A DNA stretch of 8,326 nucleotides from DATDVC01 sp036517695 (GCA_036517695.1 DATDVC010000045.1:1-8326); one strand, 5' to 3'; positions 1-6,528 are shown, counted from the first letter of the stretch. Translations and numbers: made by a program. The notes: a model not told the origin generated them from the sequence alone.

Positions 1-116
1 GAGCCAGCGATAAGCTGGATGATGGCGTAAAAGAAGAAGATGGTCGCCACCACAAACCCGAGCAAAATAATCGGGTTGACGATGAGCTCCACTATCTTTC
101 TTAGCAATTCTTGCAT
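1..116 (-). CDS. Partial pilin-like membrane protein (VirB2/TrbC-type), N-terminal part only
   Basis: The gene starts at ATG 116-114 and runs off the left edge after 38 codons. The visible residues are a short amphipathic start (MQELLRKIVELI) followed by a hydrophobic segment from about residue 15 to 37 containing FFFYAIIQLIAG. This segment lines up with the first membrane helix of the six complete pilin-like neighbours (pattern FFWG..KYI), so I read it as a seventh member. No signal peptide is seen, as in the members at 1105-1404 and 1401-1685. It lies beyond the terminator at 164-187, so it is probably transcribed from its own promoter; an extended -10 box (TGT TAAAAT) ends 7 bp before the A of the ATG. 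Because the second helix is outside the window, the family call rests on half a protein. It could be another small membrane protein. Confidence 0.6.
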   Translation of the reverse strand, partial: MQELLRKIVELIVNPIILLGFVVATIFFFYAIIQLIAG

Positions 117-122
117 GTTTTT

Positions 123-131
123 ATTTTAACA
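123..131 (-). promoter_or_regulatory. Extended -10 promoter of the partial gene at 116
   Basis: On the minus strand TGT TAAAAT occupies 131-123. With normal spacing (+1 seven bases after the hexamer) transcription would start at 116, the A of the start codon, giving a leaderless mRNA. No convincing -35 box is seen, which is tolerated by extended -10 promoters. The surrounding AT-richness makes a chance match possible. Confidence 0.4.
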
Positions 132-145
132 CAAACCAAATCGCA

Positions 146-162
146 CACACAAAATTTGTGTG
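146..162. repeat. Perfect 8+1+8 palindrome between terminator and next gene
   Basis: CACACAAA and TTTGTGTG flank a single central A at 154. It lies between the terminator and the predicted promoter of the gene starting at 116, so it could be an operator for that gene or an extra hairpin of the termination region. No binding protein can be assigned. Confidence 0.5.
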
Positions 163-163
163 C

Positions 164-192
164 AAAAAAACCGCGAACATTTCGCGGTTTTT
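164..192 (-). terminator. Rho-independent terminator closing the pilin operon
   Basis: A 7-bp GC-rich stem (CCGCGAA at 171-177, TTCGCGG at 181-187) closes a 3-nt loop (178-180). Flanking A and T runs extend the pairing. On the minus strand the stem is followed by seven T (170-164), the classic intrinsic terminator layout, 25-30 bp after the stop of the 218-583 gene. The plus-strand side has five T, so weak bidirectional action is possible. Confidence 0.88.
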
Positions 193-217
193 GAATACTG
201 TGTATTTTAGTCTAAAC

Positions 218-583
218 CTAGATTGTTGGGATAACCTGACCAGGTTGTGTTGGAGGTGTATTTTGGACACCAAATGTGCCAGCCAAAAACCTTACCAAAC
301 CCCAAATAGAGGCCATGATGAAGATGGCGATAACGCCCCAGAGCATAGTTTTCTTTGCCTGCTCTTTATCATGTTCAGAACCAAAGAGATACCTGACCAA
401 GCCCCAGAAGAACGCAAGTATACCCAAACCAAATACTACTGGGATTAGTATGTTGATTATATTCCTAATGCCTGTAGCCATGTTGGTCAAGGTGGTTAAA
501 TTTGTATCTTGCGCAAAAGCTACGAAAGGCAGAGTAGCCAAAGCCACAACTGCCAATGCTCCTAATTTTTTGTTAATTTTCAT
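218..583 (-). CDS. Pilin-like two-helix membrane protein (VirB2/TrbC-type), signal peptide
   Basis: This 121-residue protein begins with a signal peptide (MKINKKLGALAVVALA..., probable cleavage after AFA at residue 24). Two membrane helices follow at about 40-66 and 81-103, joined by a charged loop (GSEHDKEQAKK). The helices carry the array's shared motifs FFWG..RYL, MLWG and SIWG. The tail after residue 108 is proline-rich (PPTQPGQ). This is the architecture of VirB2/TrbC pilins of type IV secretion systems, which assemble into membrane-spanning pilus subunits; the exact family is inferred. It is the last gene before the terminator at 164-187. The 99-bp gap to the preceding gene is the largest in the array and holds TATTAT/TATAAA boxes at 604-596, so it may have an added promoter. 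No Shine-Dalgarno sequence precedes the ATG. Confidence 0.85.
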   Translation of the reverse strand: MKINKKLGALAVVALATLPFVAFAQDTNLTTLTNMATGIRNIINILIPVVFGLGILAFFWGLVRYLFGSEHDKEQAKKTMLWGVIAIFIMASIWGLVRFLAGTFGVQNTPPTQPGQVIPTI

Positions 584-682
584 GATAACTAAACATTTAT
601 AATAAACGAACGACCATTTTTAATTACTTACACAGACATAATATAACTTTTTGCAGTCAAGTTCAATAGGTAATCCACAGAA

Positions 683-1093
683 TTACGGACAGTCGGGCGT
701 ACCCGGTTCTCCTGCGCAATTTTGGTATCCACTTCCACTGCCTCTAACATTGTTGATAGTAGGAATATTCATATTGGTCTCTTGGTCAATCCCAAAGCTA
801 TCTCCTATAAACGCCACTATGCCCCAGATCGAAGACATCACAAAGACGGCGATCACTCCCCAGAGCATGATTTGTTTTCCTTCTTCTTTGCTATTGCCGG
901 CAGACCAAATGTACTTGGCGATACCCCAAAAGAAAAGCATCATCGCAAGCCCAAAAGCGATCGGGATCAAAGTCGCCACTATCCCCTTCACTGCTTCAAA
1001 AAACTTTTTGGTTCCTGAAAGACGCTCTTGAGCCGAGACGAGAGTCGGCGCAAAAGCCGTGAGAATTACAAAAATTTTTTTAAGTTTAATCAT
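683..1093 (-). CDS. Pilin-like two-helix membrane protein with C-terminal cysteine pair
   Basis: The 136-residue product has a signal peptide (MIKLKKIFVILTAFAPTLVSA, cleavage after VSA at about 21), helices at about 35-58 and 76-97, and the shared motifs FFWGIAKYI, MLWGVI and SSIWGIVAF. It is the longest of the WG-motif members because of a hydrophilic tail of some 35 residues that is Gly/Asn-rich and ends with two cysteines, C126 and C135, one residue from the C-terminus. If the tail is outside the membrane these could form a disulphide. The gene starts 11 bp after the stop of the 1105-1404 gene, in the same operon. The leader is A-rich (AAAATAAAAAC) without Shine-Dalgarno sequence. Function as a type IV secretion pilin subunit is inferred from architecture. 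Confidence 0.85.
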   Translation of the reverse strand: MIKLKKIFVILTAFAPTLVSAQERLSGTKKFFEAVKGIVATLIPIAFGLAMMLFFWGIAKYIWSAGNSKEEGKQIMLWGVIAVFVMSSIWGIVAFIGDSFGIDQETNMNIPTINNVRGSGSGYQNCAGEPGTPDCP

Positions 1094-1104
1094 GTTTTTA
1101 TTTT

Positions 1105-1404
1105 TTATAAATGATATTCAATATTTTCCGTTGGTGAAGAAATCAAATCTTTGTCTACATTTTCTATACCGGGGATGCCTAGCTCATTTTGGATAAGAGC
1201 GATAATGCCCCAGATGGAGAAGACCACAAACAGCCCCACAGTTCCCCAAAGCATGATTCTACGGCCTTCCGACTTTTCATTGCCTGCGTCTGATTTTATA
1301 TATTTTACAATACCCCAAAGAAAGAAAAGGGTGCAGAGCCCAAACGCGAGAGGGATGAGAACACTTGTCACTATGCCAAATGCGGCGTCTATGAGCTCTA
1401 TCAT
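1105..1404 (-). CDS. Pilin-like two-helix membrane protein without signal peptide
   Basis: This 99-residue protein lacks a cleavable signal peptide and starts directly in a short amphipathic segment. Membrane helices lie at about 11-35 (VLIPLAFGLCTLFFLWGIVKYI) and 50-71 (MLWGTVGLFVVFSIWGII), joined by a charged loop SDAGNEKSEGRR. The motifs match those of the 218-583 and 683-1093 products closely, so these are tandem paralogues. Its ATG overlaps the TGA of the preceding gene by four bases (ATGA at 1401-1404), which implies translational coupling. The short polar tail (ENVDKDLISSPTENIEYHL) is unlike those of its neighbours. The lack of a signal peptide suggests direct inner-membrane insertion and perhaps a role as minor subunit or platform component rather than a secreted pilin; that is inference. 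Confidence 0.83.
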   Translation of the reverse strand: MIELIDAAFGIVTSVLIPLAFGLCTLFFLWGIVKYIKSDAGNEKSEGRRIMLWGTVGLFVVFSIWGIIALIQNELGIPGIENVDKDLISSPTENIEYHL

Positions 1405-1685
1405 GGTTGGTTTTTAATTTTTAATTGGGGTATGCCGACCTCCGACCCAAAGCCGAATTCGCTCCGCAAGAAAGAGACTATGCCCCAGATGGTGATTAAA
1501 ACAAACATTCCGACAACCCCCCACACCAGAAGGTTTTTGCTGTCTTTCAGCTCCTTTTCGTTGCCCGCCGCCCTGATGAAGCGAGCTACCCCCCAAATAA
1601 ACATGAGAAATGCGATCGCCCCCAAAAGCGGGATGAGGCGCAGGCCGATGTTTATGAACATGTTTATGATGTCTGTGAGATTCAT
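1401..1685 (-). CDS. Pilin-like two-helix membrane protein without signal peptide
   Basis: The 94-residue product is the shortest of the complete array members. It has no cleavable signal. Helices are at about 14-37 (LRLIPLLGAIAFLMFIWGVARFI) and 51-73 (NLLVWGVVGMFVLITIWGIVSFL), joined by a strongly charged loop AAGNEKELKDSK. It shares the three WG motifs with the members at 218-583, 683-1093 and 1105-1404. The gene begins 8 bp after the stop of the 1694-2125 gene and overlaps the next start by 4 bp. A TATAAA box at 1698-1693 ends eight bases before the ATG, so an internal, almost leaderless start is possible in addition to read-through. Family assignment as VirB2/TrbC-like is by architecture and paralogy. 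Confidence 0.82.
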   Translation of the reverse strand: MNLTDIINMFINIGLRLIPLLGAIAFLMFIWGVARFIRAAGNEKELKDSKNLLVWGVVGMFVLITIWGIVSFLRSEFGFGSEVGIPQLKIKNQP

Positions 1686-1693
1686 GTTGTACT

Positions 1694-2125
1694 TTATACA
1701 GATCCGCCTAGTTGATTAATTGTCGCTCTGATGGCTTCTGAAATTACCCAAGCGCCCAACAAAATCGCCGCGCCGATCACGGCATAAAGAAGCGCGTCGT
1801 GGGCCTTTTTGATCTGCGTTTCGTTGCCTCCGGCGGTCACATAAAGAAAGCCGGCGTAAATGATCATCACAGCCGCCACAAGCCCACCTATGGGCAAAAG
1901 TATCTTGTTTATTATAGCGCTAATCAGGCCAGACAAAGTACAATCTGTGCCAGGCGTGCATTTGAACGGGTTGCCGATGTTGATTGTTGGTTGGGAAGCC
2001 GGTTGAGTCGGCATACCGGTTGGTGGTTGAGTTGGCATTTGCGCAAAAGAAAATAAGGGTATTAAAATCACAAAAAAAATTACTACTGGGAGTGAGAATG
2101 AGAAAAGTTTTATATTTTTATTCAT
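1694..2125 (-). CDS. TrbC/VirB2-family pilin, classical type
   Basis: This 143-residue protein is the most typical T4SS pilin of the array. A signal peptide ends after FSFA (about residue 28). The mature N-terminus is a Pro/Gln-rich stretch with the repeat MPTQP (residues 30-46), then a segment with two cysteines (C56, C62). The hydrophobic core is ILLPIGGLVAAVMIIYAGFL (about 75-94), a polar turn with GGNE and KKAHDA, and a second helix ALLYAVIGAAILLGAWVI (about 111-128). The YAG...VTAGG...KKA pattern is what I know from VirB2/TrbC-like pilins annotated in Patescibacteria. It lacks the WG motifs of the shorter paralogues. It is 10 bp downstream of the 2136-2549 gene. Expected role: major or minor subunit of a pilus-like conduit at the cell surface. 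Confidence 0.9.
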   Translation of the reverse strand: MNKNIKLFSFSLPVVIFFVILIPLFSFAQMPTQPPTGMPTQPASQPTINIGNPFKCTPGTDCTLSGLISAIINKILLPIGGLVAAVMIIYAGFLYVTAGGNETQIKKAHDALLYAVIGAAILLGAWVISEAIRATINQLGGSV

Positions 2126-2135
2126 AAAATTTTAT

Positions 2136-2549
2136 TTACTTAACAGGCACGGCGTCTGTAAAATCCGGATTTAGCAAAGCGCTAAGTATGGTGTTTACAA
2201 TAAGCCAAGACGCTAAAATAATAACAAATCCGATAAAAACTTTGACCAGCATTGATTTGGCGGCAGATTTTTGGTCGCTTATGCCGGTCGTCATGTATTT
2301 AAAGCCGGCCCAAGCAAATACGAGAGCCGCCACAGGGAAAGAAAACAATATGAGCCAGTTTATGATATTTTTTATAAGCTGAAGAAAGTCGTTGTAGCCA
2401 CAGTCGGGGGAAGGGTCAAGGATGGTATCACCCTTGCAATCCGGAATGATGGAATTTTGCGCAAGCGCCAATGCCGGAGAAAAAGCCGTGAGAATAAGCA
2501 TGGCCATAAAAAGATTTGCCCAAATTTTTTTGTTAAAATTTTTCATCAT
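2136..2549 (-). CDS. TrbC/VirB2-like pilin, first in the array
   Basis: The 137-residue product has a long signal peptide (cleavage after ALALA, about residue 30), a mature N-terminal stretch with two cysteines (C38, C50) and helices at about 60-84 (WLILFSFPVAALVFAWAGFKYM) and 101-123 (LVKVFIGFVIILASWLIVNTIL), joined by a loop GISDQKSAAKS. The WAGFKYMTTG pattern and the Lys-rich turn resemble the classical pilin at 1694-2125. The start at 2549 overlaps the TGA of the solute-binding protein gene by 4 bp (ATGA); a second ATG directly follows at 2546-2544, so either Met is possible. The coupling puts the pilins under the promoter in front of that gene. No Shine-Dalgarno sequence is visible. Confidence 0.87.
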   Translation of the reverse strand: MMKNFNKKIWANLFMAMLILTAFSPALALAQNSIIPDCKGDTILDPSPDCGYNDFLQLIKNIINWLILFSFPVAALVFAWAGFKYMTTGISDQKSAAKSMLVKVFIGFVIILASWLIVNTILSALLNPDFTDAVPVK

Positions 2550-3832
2550 CTATCGCTAAGGATTCTTGTAAGCTCCGATTGCGCCCGATCGACGGCTTCG
2601 TTTGTCCTGCTTCTTCCGCTCGTTATGGTATCGATCATGGCGCGGAACACTCCATCGCTCAAATCGGGGTCCGGATCAAGCCAGGTTTTCGATCTTATAG
2701 CGCTAGCGTAAAATACGCTCTCATGAGCGGTCGTTGGCTTAATCCCCAGCAGATCCCTTCTTGTCGAAGGCAATTTGGAAACTTCGCTAAAAGCCATAGC
2801 GCCCTCTTTGCCGGAAAAATTTAGAGCTACAGCGAGAGCGGCATTTTTGTTTAGAGAAGCTTTGGTGATGGCAAAAGCGGTATAGTTTGCAAAGGAGACA
2901 CCTACGCCACCCTCTCTGGAGACCGGCACTTCAGCTACATCAAAATTTAGGTTTGGATTGCGCAACTGCAAAGCCCTGGCCTCGCTCGCAAAACCAAAGT
3001 AGAGAGCCAGATCCCCTCCCAAGAAATAGTTGGTTGAATTTGGCAAAGAACGGTTCCAGGAATAGGAAGACTTGGACGGATTGCCAAACTCCGTAAAGAA
3101 ATTTACCGCGGCCTCGGCAGGGGGGGTAGGTTTGCCGAAAGATCCACTCCACGCTATTTGAGCATCTCCTCCGCTCCATCGAGTAACCGGGCTTCCAGCC
3201 TGCATTGCCAAGTTGACCAAAATTTCTTTGGCGTGAGATATGTTGCCAAACTCTCCGAAAGCAACTGCGCTTTTTAGAATATTTAGAGCCCCATCTTTTT
3301 TTGAAATAGTGTTTGCCAATGAGTAAAATTGGTCCCAATATTTTGGAGGTTCGGTCAGTCTCACATCCGTAAAGATGGATCTGTTCCAATACATGACAAG
3401 CGGGTCAGCAGAGACCGGCAAAGCCAAAACACCGCTCGGAGACATGAAGATTTCTGCTCCTTCTATGAAAGAATCTTTAAATTGGCGTTCGGTGAAAACA
3501 TTGTAAGGGATGGGGAAAATTTTGTTGTAATGCTTCCAAATTTTTTCGCTCTTGATCATAAAAAGGTCAGGGCCGTTGCCAGAGGCGAGAGCTTCAACAA
3601 AATCAGCGTCAAAATCCGCTTCTGATTTTTCAACATATTGGATATCGTATTGCTTGTTTTGATAAAGCGGAGTTTTCTGCAACACTTGAGCAAAGCTAAG
3701 CTGGGGCAAAGTGCCCCAAACTACTACCGTTACTTTTTCTTGCGAACTGCCCCTGTATGCGGAAAAAACTATGATGCCCAAAACCAGAAAAAATCCGAAT
3801 ACTCCCGTGAGGATTAACTGAAATTTCGTCAT
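2546..3832 (-). CDS. Membrane-anchored extracellular solute-binding protein (ABC family 1 type)
   Basis: The 428-residue protein starts with a membrane anchor (about 5-24) lacking a lipobox cysteine, then an extracellular periplasmic-binding-protein fold. Typical family-1 signatures are visible: the strand VTVVVWGTLP (34-43), ADFVEALASGNGPDLFMI (76-93), ALPVSADPLVMYWNRSIF (127-144), a following PPKYWDQFYSLA, and LGGDLALYFGF (291-301) where the family has its small-residue strand. Such proteins usually capture sugars or other small solutes for an ABC importer; the substrate is not predictable. No permease or ATPase gene is adjacent. I chose ATG 3832 over the in-frame TTG at 3886 because a perfect TATAAT lies at 3844-3839, exactly placed for transcription to start at the ATG, and because 3886 would put 18 unusual residues before the anchor. 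It overlaps the first pilin gene by 4 bp, implying one operon. Confidence 0.88.
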   Translation of the reverse strand: MTKFQLILTGVFGFFLVLGIIVFSAYRGSSQEKVTVVVWGTLPQLSFAQVLQKTPLYQNKQYDIQYVEKSEADFDADFVEALASGNGPDLFMIKSEKIWKHYNKIFPIPYNVFTERQFKDSFIEGAEIFMSPSGVLALPVSADPLVMYWNRSIFTDVRLTEPPKYWDQFYSLANTISKKDGALNILKSAVAFGEFGNISHAKEILVNLAMQAGSPVTRWSGGDAQIAWSGSFGKPTPPAEAAVNFFTEFGNPSKSSYSWNRSLPNSTNYFLGGDLALYFGFASEARALQLRNPNLNFDVAEVPVSREGGVGVSFANYTAFAITKASLNKNAALAVALNFSGKEGAMAFSEVSKLPSTRRDLLGIKPTTAHESVFYASAIRSKTWLDPDPDLSDGVFRAMIDTITSGRSRTNEAVDRAQSELTRILSDR

Positions 3833-3838
3833 GCAAAC

Positions 3839-3864
3839 ATTATACAAGAAGTAAATTTCTTCTT
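3839..3864 (-). promoter_or_regulatory. Promoter of the solute-binding protein/pilin operon with overlapping palindrome
   Basis: A consensus -10 box TATAAT is on the minus strand at 3844-3839. The expected +1 is 3832, the A of the ATG, so the transcript would be leaderless. Directly upstream, 3846-3864 is a 19-base imperfect palindrome (AAGAAG...CTTCTT, two symmetric mismatched positions at 3852 and 3858) occupying the -10/-35 spacer, a usual place for a repressor site. No good -35 box is seen. The -10 is clear; the operator is inference. Confidence 0.6.
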
Positions 3865-3897
3865 CTATTAAAACTGTGAACTTCAAAAACTTGGACT

Positions 3898-6363
3898 CTA
3901 TAGACAGATGAAGGAAGCGATGGCGTCGCCGTCGTGGAGTTTCATTATGCGCACACCTTGAGTCGAGCGTCCAAGAGAGGGGATTTCGGCAAGACCCAAC
4001 CTTATTACTTGGCCTTTTTTGGACATTGCCACCGCCTCTTCCTCCTCATCAGACACGATTTGTGAGGCGATTATCTCTCCCGTTTTTGCCGTTACATTGC
4101 TGGTCTTGATGCCAGAACCGCCTCTGTTTTGAATTTTGTATTCCGAAATTGGAGTTTTCTTGCCATAACCATTGGCGCCCATAGTGAGCAAAAACGCTGT
4201 TTTTTCTTTTTCTTTAGGAACCGCATCCGCGCCAACAACCCTATCGCCCTTTCCAAGTTTTATCACTCTCACACCGCCGGCAGTCCGGCCCATCTCCCTT
4301 ACATCGCCTTCTTTAAATCTTATTGATTGACCCTTCGCAGTCACAACAGCGCAGGAATCGCCCTTAACCACAGGAGAAACGGAAACCAACCTGTCCCCTT
4401 CGGAAAGCTTGATGGCGATGATGCCACTCGCCCGCACATCATGAAAACTTGAGGCAGAAACTTTTTTGCCTGTTCCCTCCTCTGTAACCATAACCAAAGA
4501 AAGTCCGGCAAGATTTTTTTTGTCTTTGGAAACCGGCAAGACAGAGGTGACTCTCTCACCCTCGGAAAGAGAGATGAAGTTCATTATGGATTTGCCCCTT
4601 GTCGCCCTCTTGCCTTCAGGCAACTCATGCATTTTGATTTGATAAACTTTGCCTCGATCGGTAAAGAAAAGCAGATCCGAATGAGTGCTTGCCGTTAGGA
4701 AATTGACCACAAAATCTTCTTCTTTGGTATCAAGATCAATCACCCCGACTCCGCCACGTTTTTGCTTTTTATATTCATCAGGATGAGTTCTTTTTACATA
4801 GCCACCCTGGGTAAGTACCAGTGTATTTTCTTCGTCCGGTATAAGGTCTTCAATAGACAAGACTTTCACTCCTCCTTTTACGACTTTGGTCCTTCTTTCG
4901 TCTCCGTATTTTTCAGAAATTTCGGAAAGCTCTTTTTTGATTATGGAAAGTATCCTCTTCGGATTTGCCAAGATATCCTTAAGCTCTTTGATCAAAGTCT
5001 GGATTGCGTCAAGCTCATCTTCAACCTTCTTCCTTTCAAGGCCGGCGAGCTTCTGAAGTCTCATTTCAAGAATAGCGTTTGCCTGGATTTCGGAAAACTT
5101 GAATGTTTTCATCAAGTTGGCGCGGGCCGTCTCTACATCTTTGCTTTTCTTGATAAGTTTTATAATTTCATCAATGTGATCGAGGGCTTTTTTCAAACCA
5201 AGGAGAATATGCTCCCTCGCCTCGGCCTCTTTGAGATCAAACTCCGTCCTTCGTTTTATTACCACCTTTCTATGCCCGATAAATTCCTCCAAAATCCCCT
5301 TCAAGGAGAGTGTTTGCGGCACCCCGTCTACCAGAGCCACCAGGTTTACATGGAAAGTTTCTTCAAGTTGAGTGTGCTTGTAAAGATAATTTAAAACTTT
5401 TTGCGGGTGACTGCCGTTTTTTAAATCTATGACTACTCGTATATCTTTGGTTGACTCGTCGCGCAGACCCTTTATGCCGTCAATCTTCTTTTCACGCACT
5501 AGCTCTGCGATTTTTTCTATCAAAGTGGCTTTGTTTACCCTGTAAGGAATAGAGGAGATTATTATCTGCGAAATATTTTTGTTTTCGACGATTTCGGCAA
5601 CTCCCCTTGCGACTATGCCCCCGCGACCAGTCGAATACGCGTGGCTTATGTCTTTAGAATTGAAAATAACTCCACCTAAAGGAAAGTCGGGGCCTTGCAC
5701 AAATTGCAAAAGATCTTCGGTGGTAGCATCTTTGTTGTCAACGAGATATGCGGTCGCATCGACAATCTCTCTCAAGTTGTGGGGCGGAATATTTGTCGCC
5801 ATACCGACGGCAATGCCCAATGTACCGTTTAAAAGAAGATTTGGCACAGCCGAAGGCAAAACTTTCGGCTCCTTTTTGGTTGCGTCGTAGTTTGGAACGA
5901 AGTCTACAGTGTCTTTGTTTATATCGCGAAGCATCTCGCTCGCAAGTCTGCTCATCTTGGCTTCTGTATATCGCATGGCGGCTGGGTTGTCTCCGTCTAT
6001 TGATCCAAAATTCCCCTGGCCGATGACAAGCGGATACCTCATGGCAAAATCCTGCGCCATTTTTACCATCGCATCATAGGCGGCCGTATCTCCATGCGGA
6101 TGATAGTTACCCAAAACCTCTCCCACCACCGTGGCAGACTTTCTTGTTTTAGCGTTTGCCGATAAACCCAGGTGATGCATCGCATAGAGTATACGGCGAT
6201 GCACCGGCTTCAGGCCATCGCGCACATCCGGCAAAGCGCGATCAGTGATCACTGACATGGCATAGTCGATGAAAGATTCTTTCATCTCCAACACTATAGA
6301 ACGCGAAATAATGCCCTTTTCGGCATTATTTTCAAGCTCGTTTTGGTCTTCCTTTTTAGCCAT
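3898..6363 (-). CDS. gyrA: DNA gyrase subunit A
   Basis: This 821-residue protein is the breakage-reunion subunit of DNA gyrase, which with GyrB introduces negative supercoils using ATP. The N-terminal topoisomerase IIA core (about 20-490) shows RALPDVRDGLKPVHRRIL (42-59), the HPHGD..AYD region (88-97) and the catalytic tyrosine Y132 in AAMRYTEAKM. Helical coiled regions follow (about 375-485). The C-terminal domain (about 505-821) has the GyrA box as QKRGGVG (534-540) and six repeated strands of the type TQGGYVKR, TDRGKVYQ, TEEGTGKK, TAKGQSIR, TMGANGYGKK, SKKGQVIR, as expected for the DNA-wrapping beta-pinwheel; the box supports gyrase over topoisomerase IV. The quinolone-determining Ser83 of E. 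coli corresponds to T93 and Asp87 to D97. Length is a little below that of E. coli GyrA, lacking a long acidic tail. Stop TAG, 65 bp before the next gene; no clear terminator follows. Confidence 0.98.
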   Translation of the reverse strand: MAKKEDQNELENNAEKGIISRSIVLEMKESFIDYAMSVITDRALPDVRDGLKPVHRRILYAMHHLGLSANAKTRKSATVVGEVLGNYHPHGDTAAYDAMVKMAQDFAMRYPLVIGQGNFGSIDGDNPAAMRYTEAKMSRLASEMLRDINKDTVDFVPNYDATKKEPKVLPSAVPNLLLNGTLGIAVGMATNIPPHNLREIVDATAYLVDNKDATTEDLLQFVQGPDFPLGGVIFNSKDISHAYSTGRGGIVARGVAEIVENKNISQIIISSIPYRVNKATLIEKIAELVREKKIDGIKGLRDESTKDIRVVIDLKNGSHPQKVLNYLYKHTQLEETFHVNLVALVDGVPQTLSLKGILEEFIGHRKVVIKRRTEFDLKEAEAREHILLGLKKALDHIDEIIKLIKKSKDVETARANLMKTFKFSEIQANAILEMRLQKLAGLERKKVEDELDAIQTLIKELKDILANPKRILSIIKKELSEISEKYGDERRTKVVKGGVKVLSIEDLIPDEENTLVLTQGGYVKRTHPDEYKKQKRGGVGVIDLDTKEEDFVVNFLTASTHSDLLFFTDRGKVYQIKMHELPEGKRATRGKSIMNFISLSEGERVTSVLPVSKDKKNLAGLSLVMVTEEGTGKKVSASSFHDVRASGIIAIKLSEGDRLVSVSPVVKGDSCAVVTAKGQSIRFKEGDVREMGRTAGGVRVIKLGKGDRVVGADAVPKEKEKTAFLLTMGANGYGKKTPISEYKIQNRGGSGIKTSNVTAKTGEIIASQIVSDEEEEAVAMSKKGQVIRLGLAEIPSLGRSTQGVRIMKLHDGDAIASFICL

Positions 6364-6374
6364 TTGTCCCCGAA

Positions 6375-6403
6375 ACTATAGCAAAAAAGGAGTCTTTAAT
6401 CAA
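6375..6403 (-). promoter_or_regulatory. Promoter of gyrA
   Basis: On the minus strand a -35 box TTGATT (6403-6398), an exact 17-bp spacer and an extended -10 TGC TATAGT (6383-6375) form the best promoter in the window. Expected +1 is about 6368, leaving a leader of only four or five bases before the ATG at 6363. The bases GGGG (6371-6368) are therefore at or before the transcript start and do not act as a ribosome-binding site. Confidence 0.75.
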
Positions 6404-6418
6404 CACAAATTTCATTGA

Positions 6419-6497
6419 GGCATATTCTGGAAAAAGCCTAGGACCAGTAAACAAAAAATTACCGCGCGGGTTACAAGTGCTTTTGAAAGAATATGCC
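6419..6497. repeat. 79-bp inverted-repeat element upstream of gyrA
   Basis: A perfect 10-bp inverted repeat (GGCATATTCT at 6419-6428, AGAATATGCC at 6488-6497) is continued inward, after a symmetric 3x3 internal loop, by AAAAGC (6432-6437) pairing with GCTTTT (6479-6484). The 41-base interior holds CCGCGCGG and GTAA/TTAC matches. Either strand could fold into a long stem. No T-run follows on the minus strand, so it is not a standard terminator of the 6529 gene, and no target-site duplication flanks it. Confidence 0.6.
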
Positions 6498-6528
6498 GAA
6501 TAAGAAATTTTGGATTTTGTTGAGGTGC

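Noticed and set aside
651..656. TTGACT (minus strand, about 664-659) as a -35 box for the 218-583 gene
   Set aside because: The AT-rich boxes after it are at 9-11 bp and the expected 17-bp position has no -10 match.
2940..3389. 149-codon minus-strand frame in the solute-binding gene
   Set aside because: It is an alternative frame of a well-supported gene, with no family features.
3833..3886. Upstream TTG start giving an 18-residue longer solute-binding protein
   Set aside because: The extension contains the TATAAT promoter box, lies before a normal membrane anchor and reads unlike a signal peptide. ATG 3832 fits better.
3973..4015. Quinolone resistance from T93 in gyrA
   Set aside because: Thr at the Ser83 position is a natural variant in many bacteria, so no resistance claim can be made from it alone.
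4762..5394. 210-codon open frame on the plus strand
   Set aside because: It lies wholly antisense to the well-conserved gyrA coding sequence and has no recognisable domain; it is a shadow of gyrA codon use.
3898..6363. Topoisomerase IV subunit A (ParC)
   Set aside because: The GyrA box QKRGGVG at residues 534-540 and six pinwheel repeats favour GyrA.
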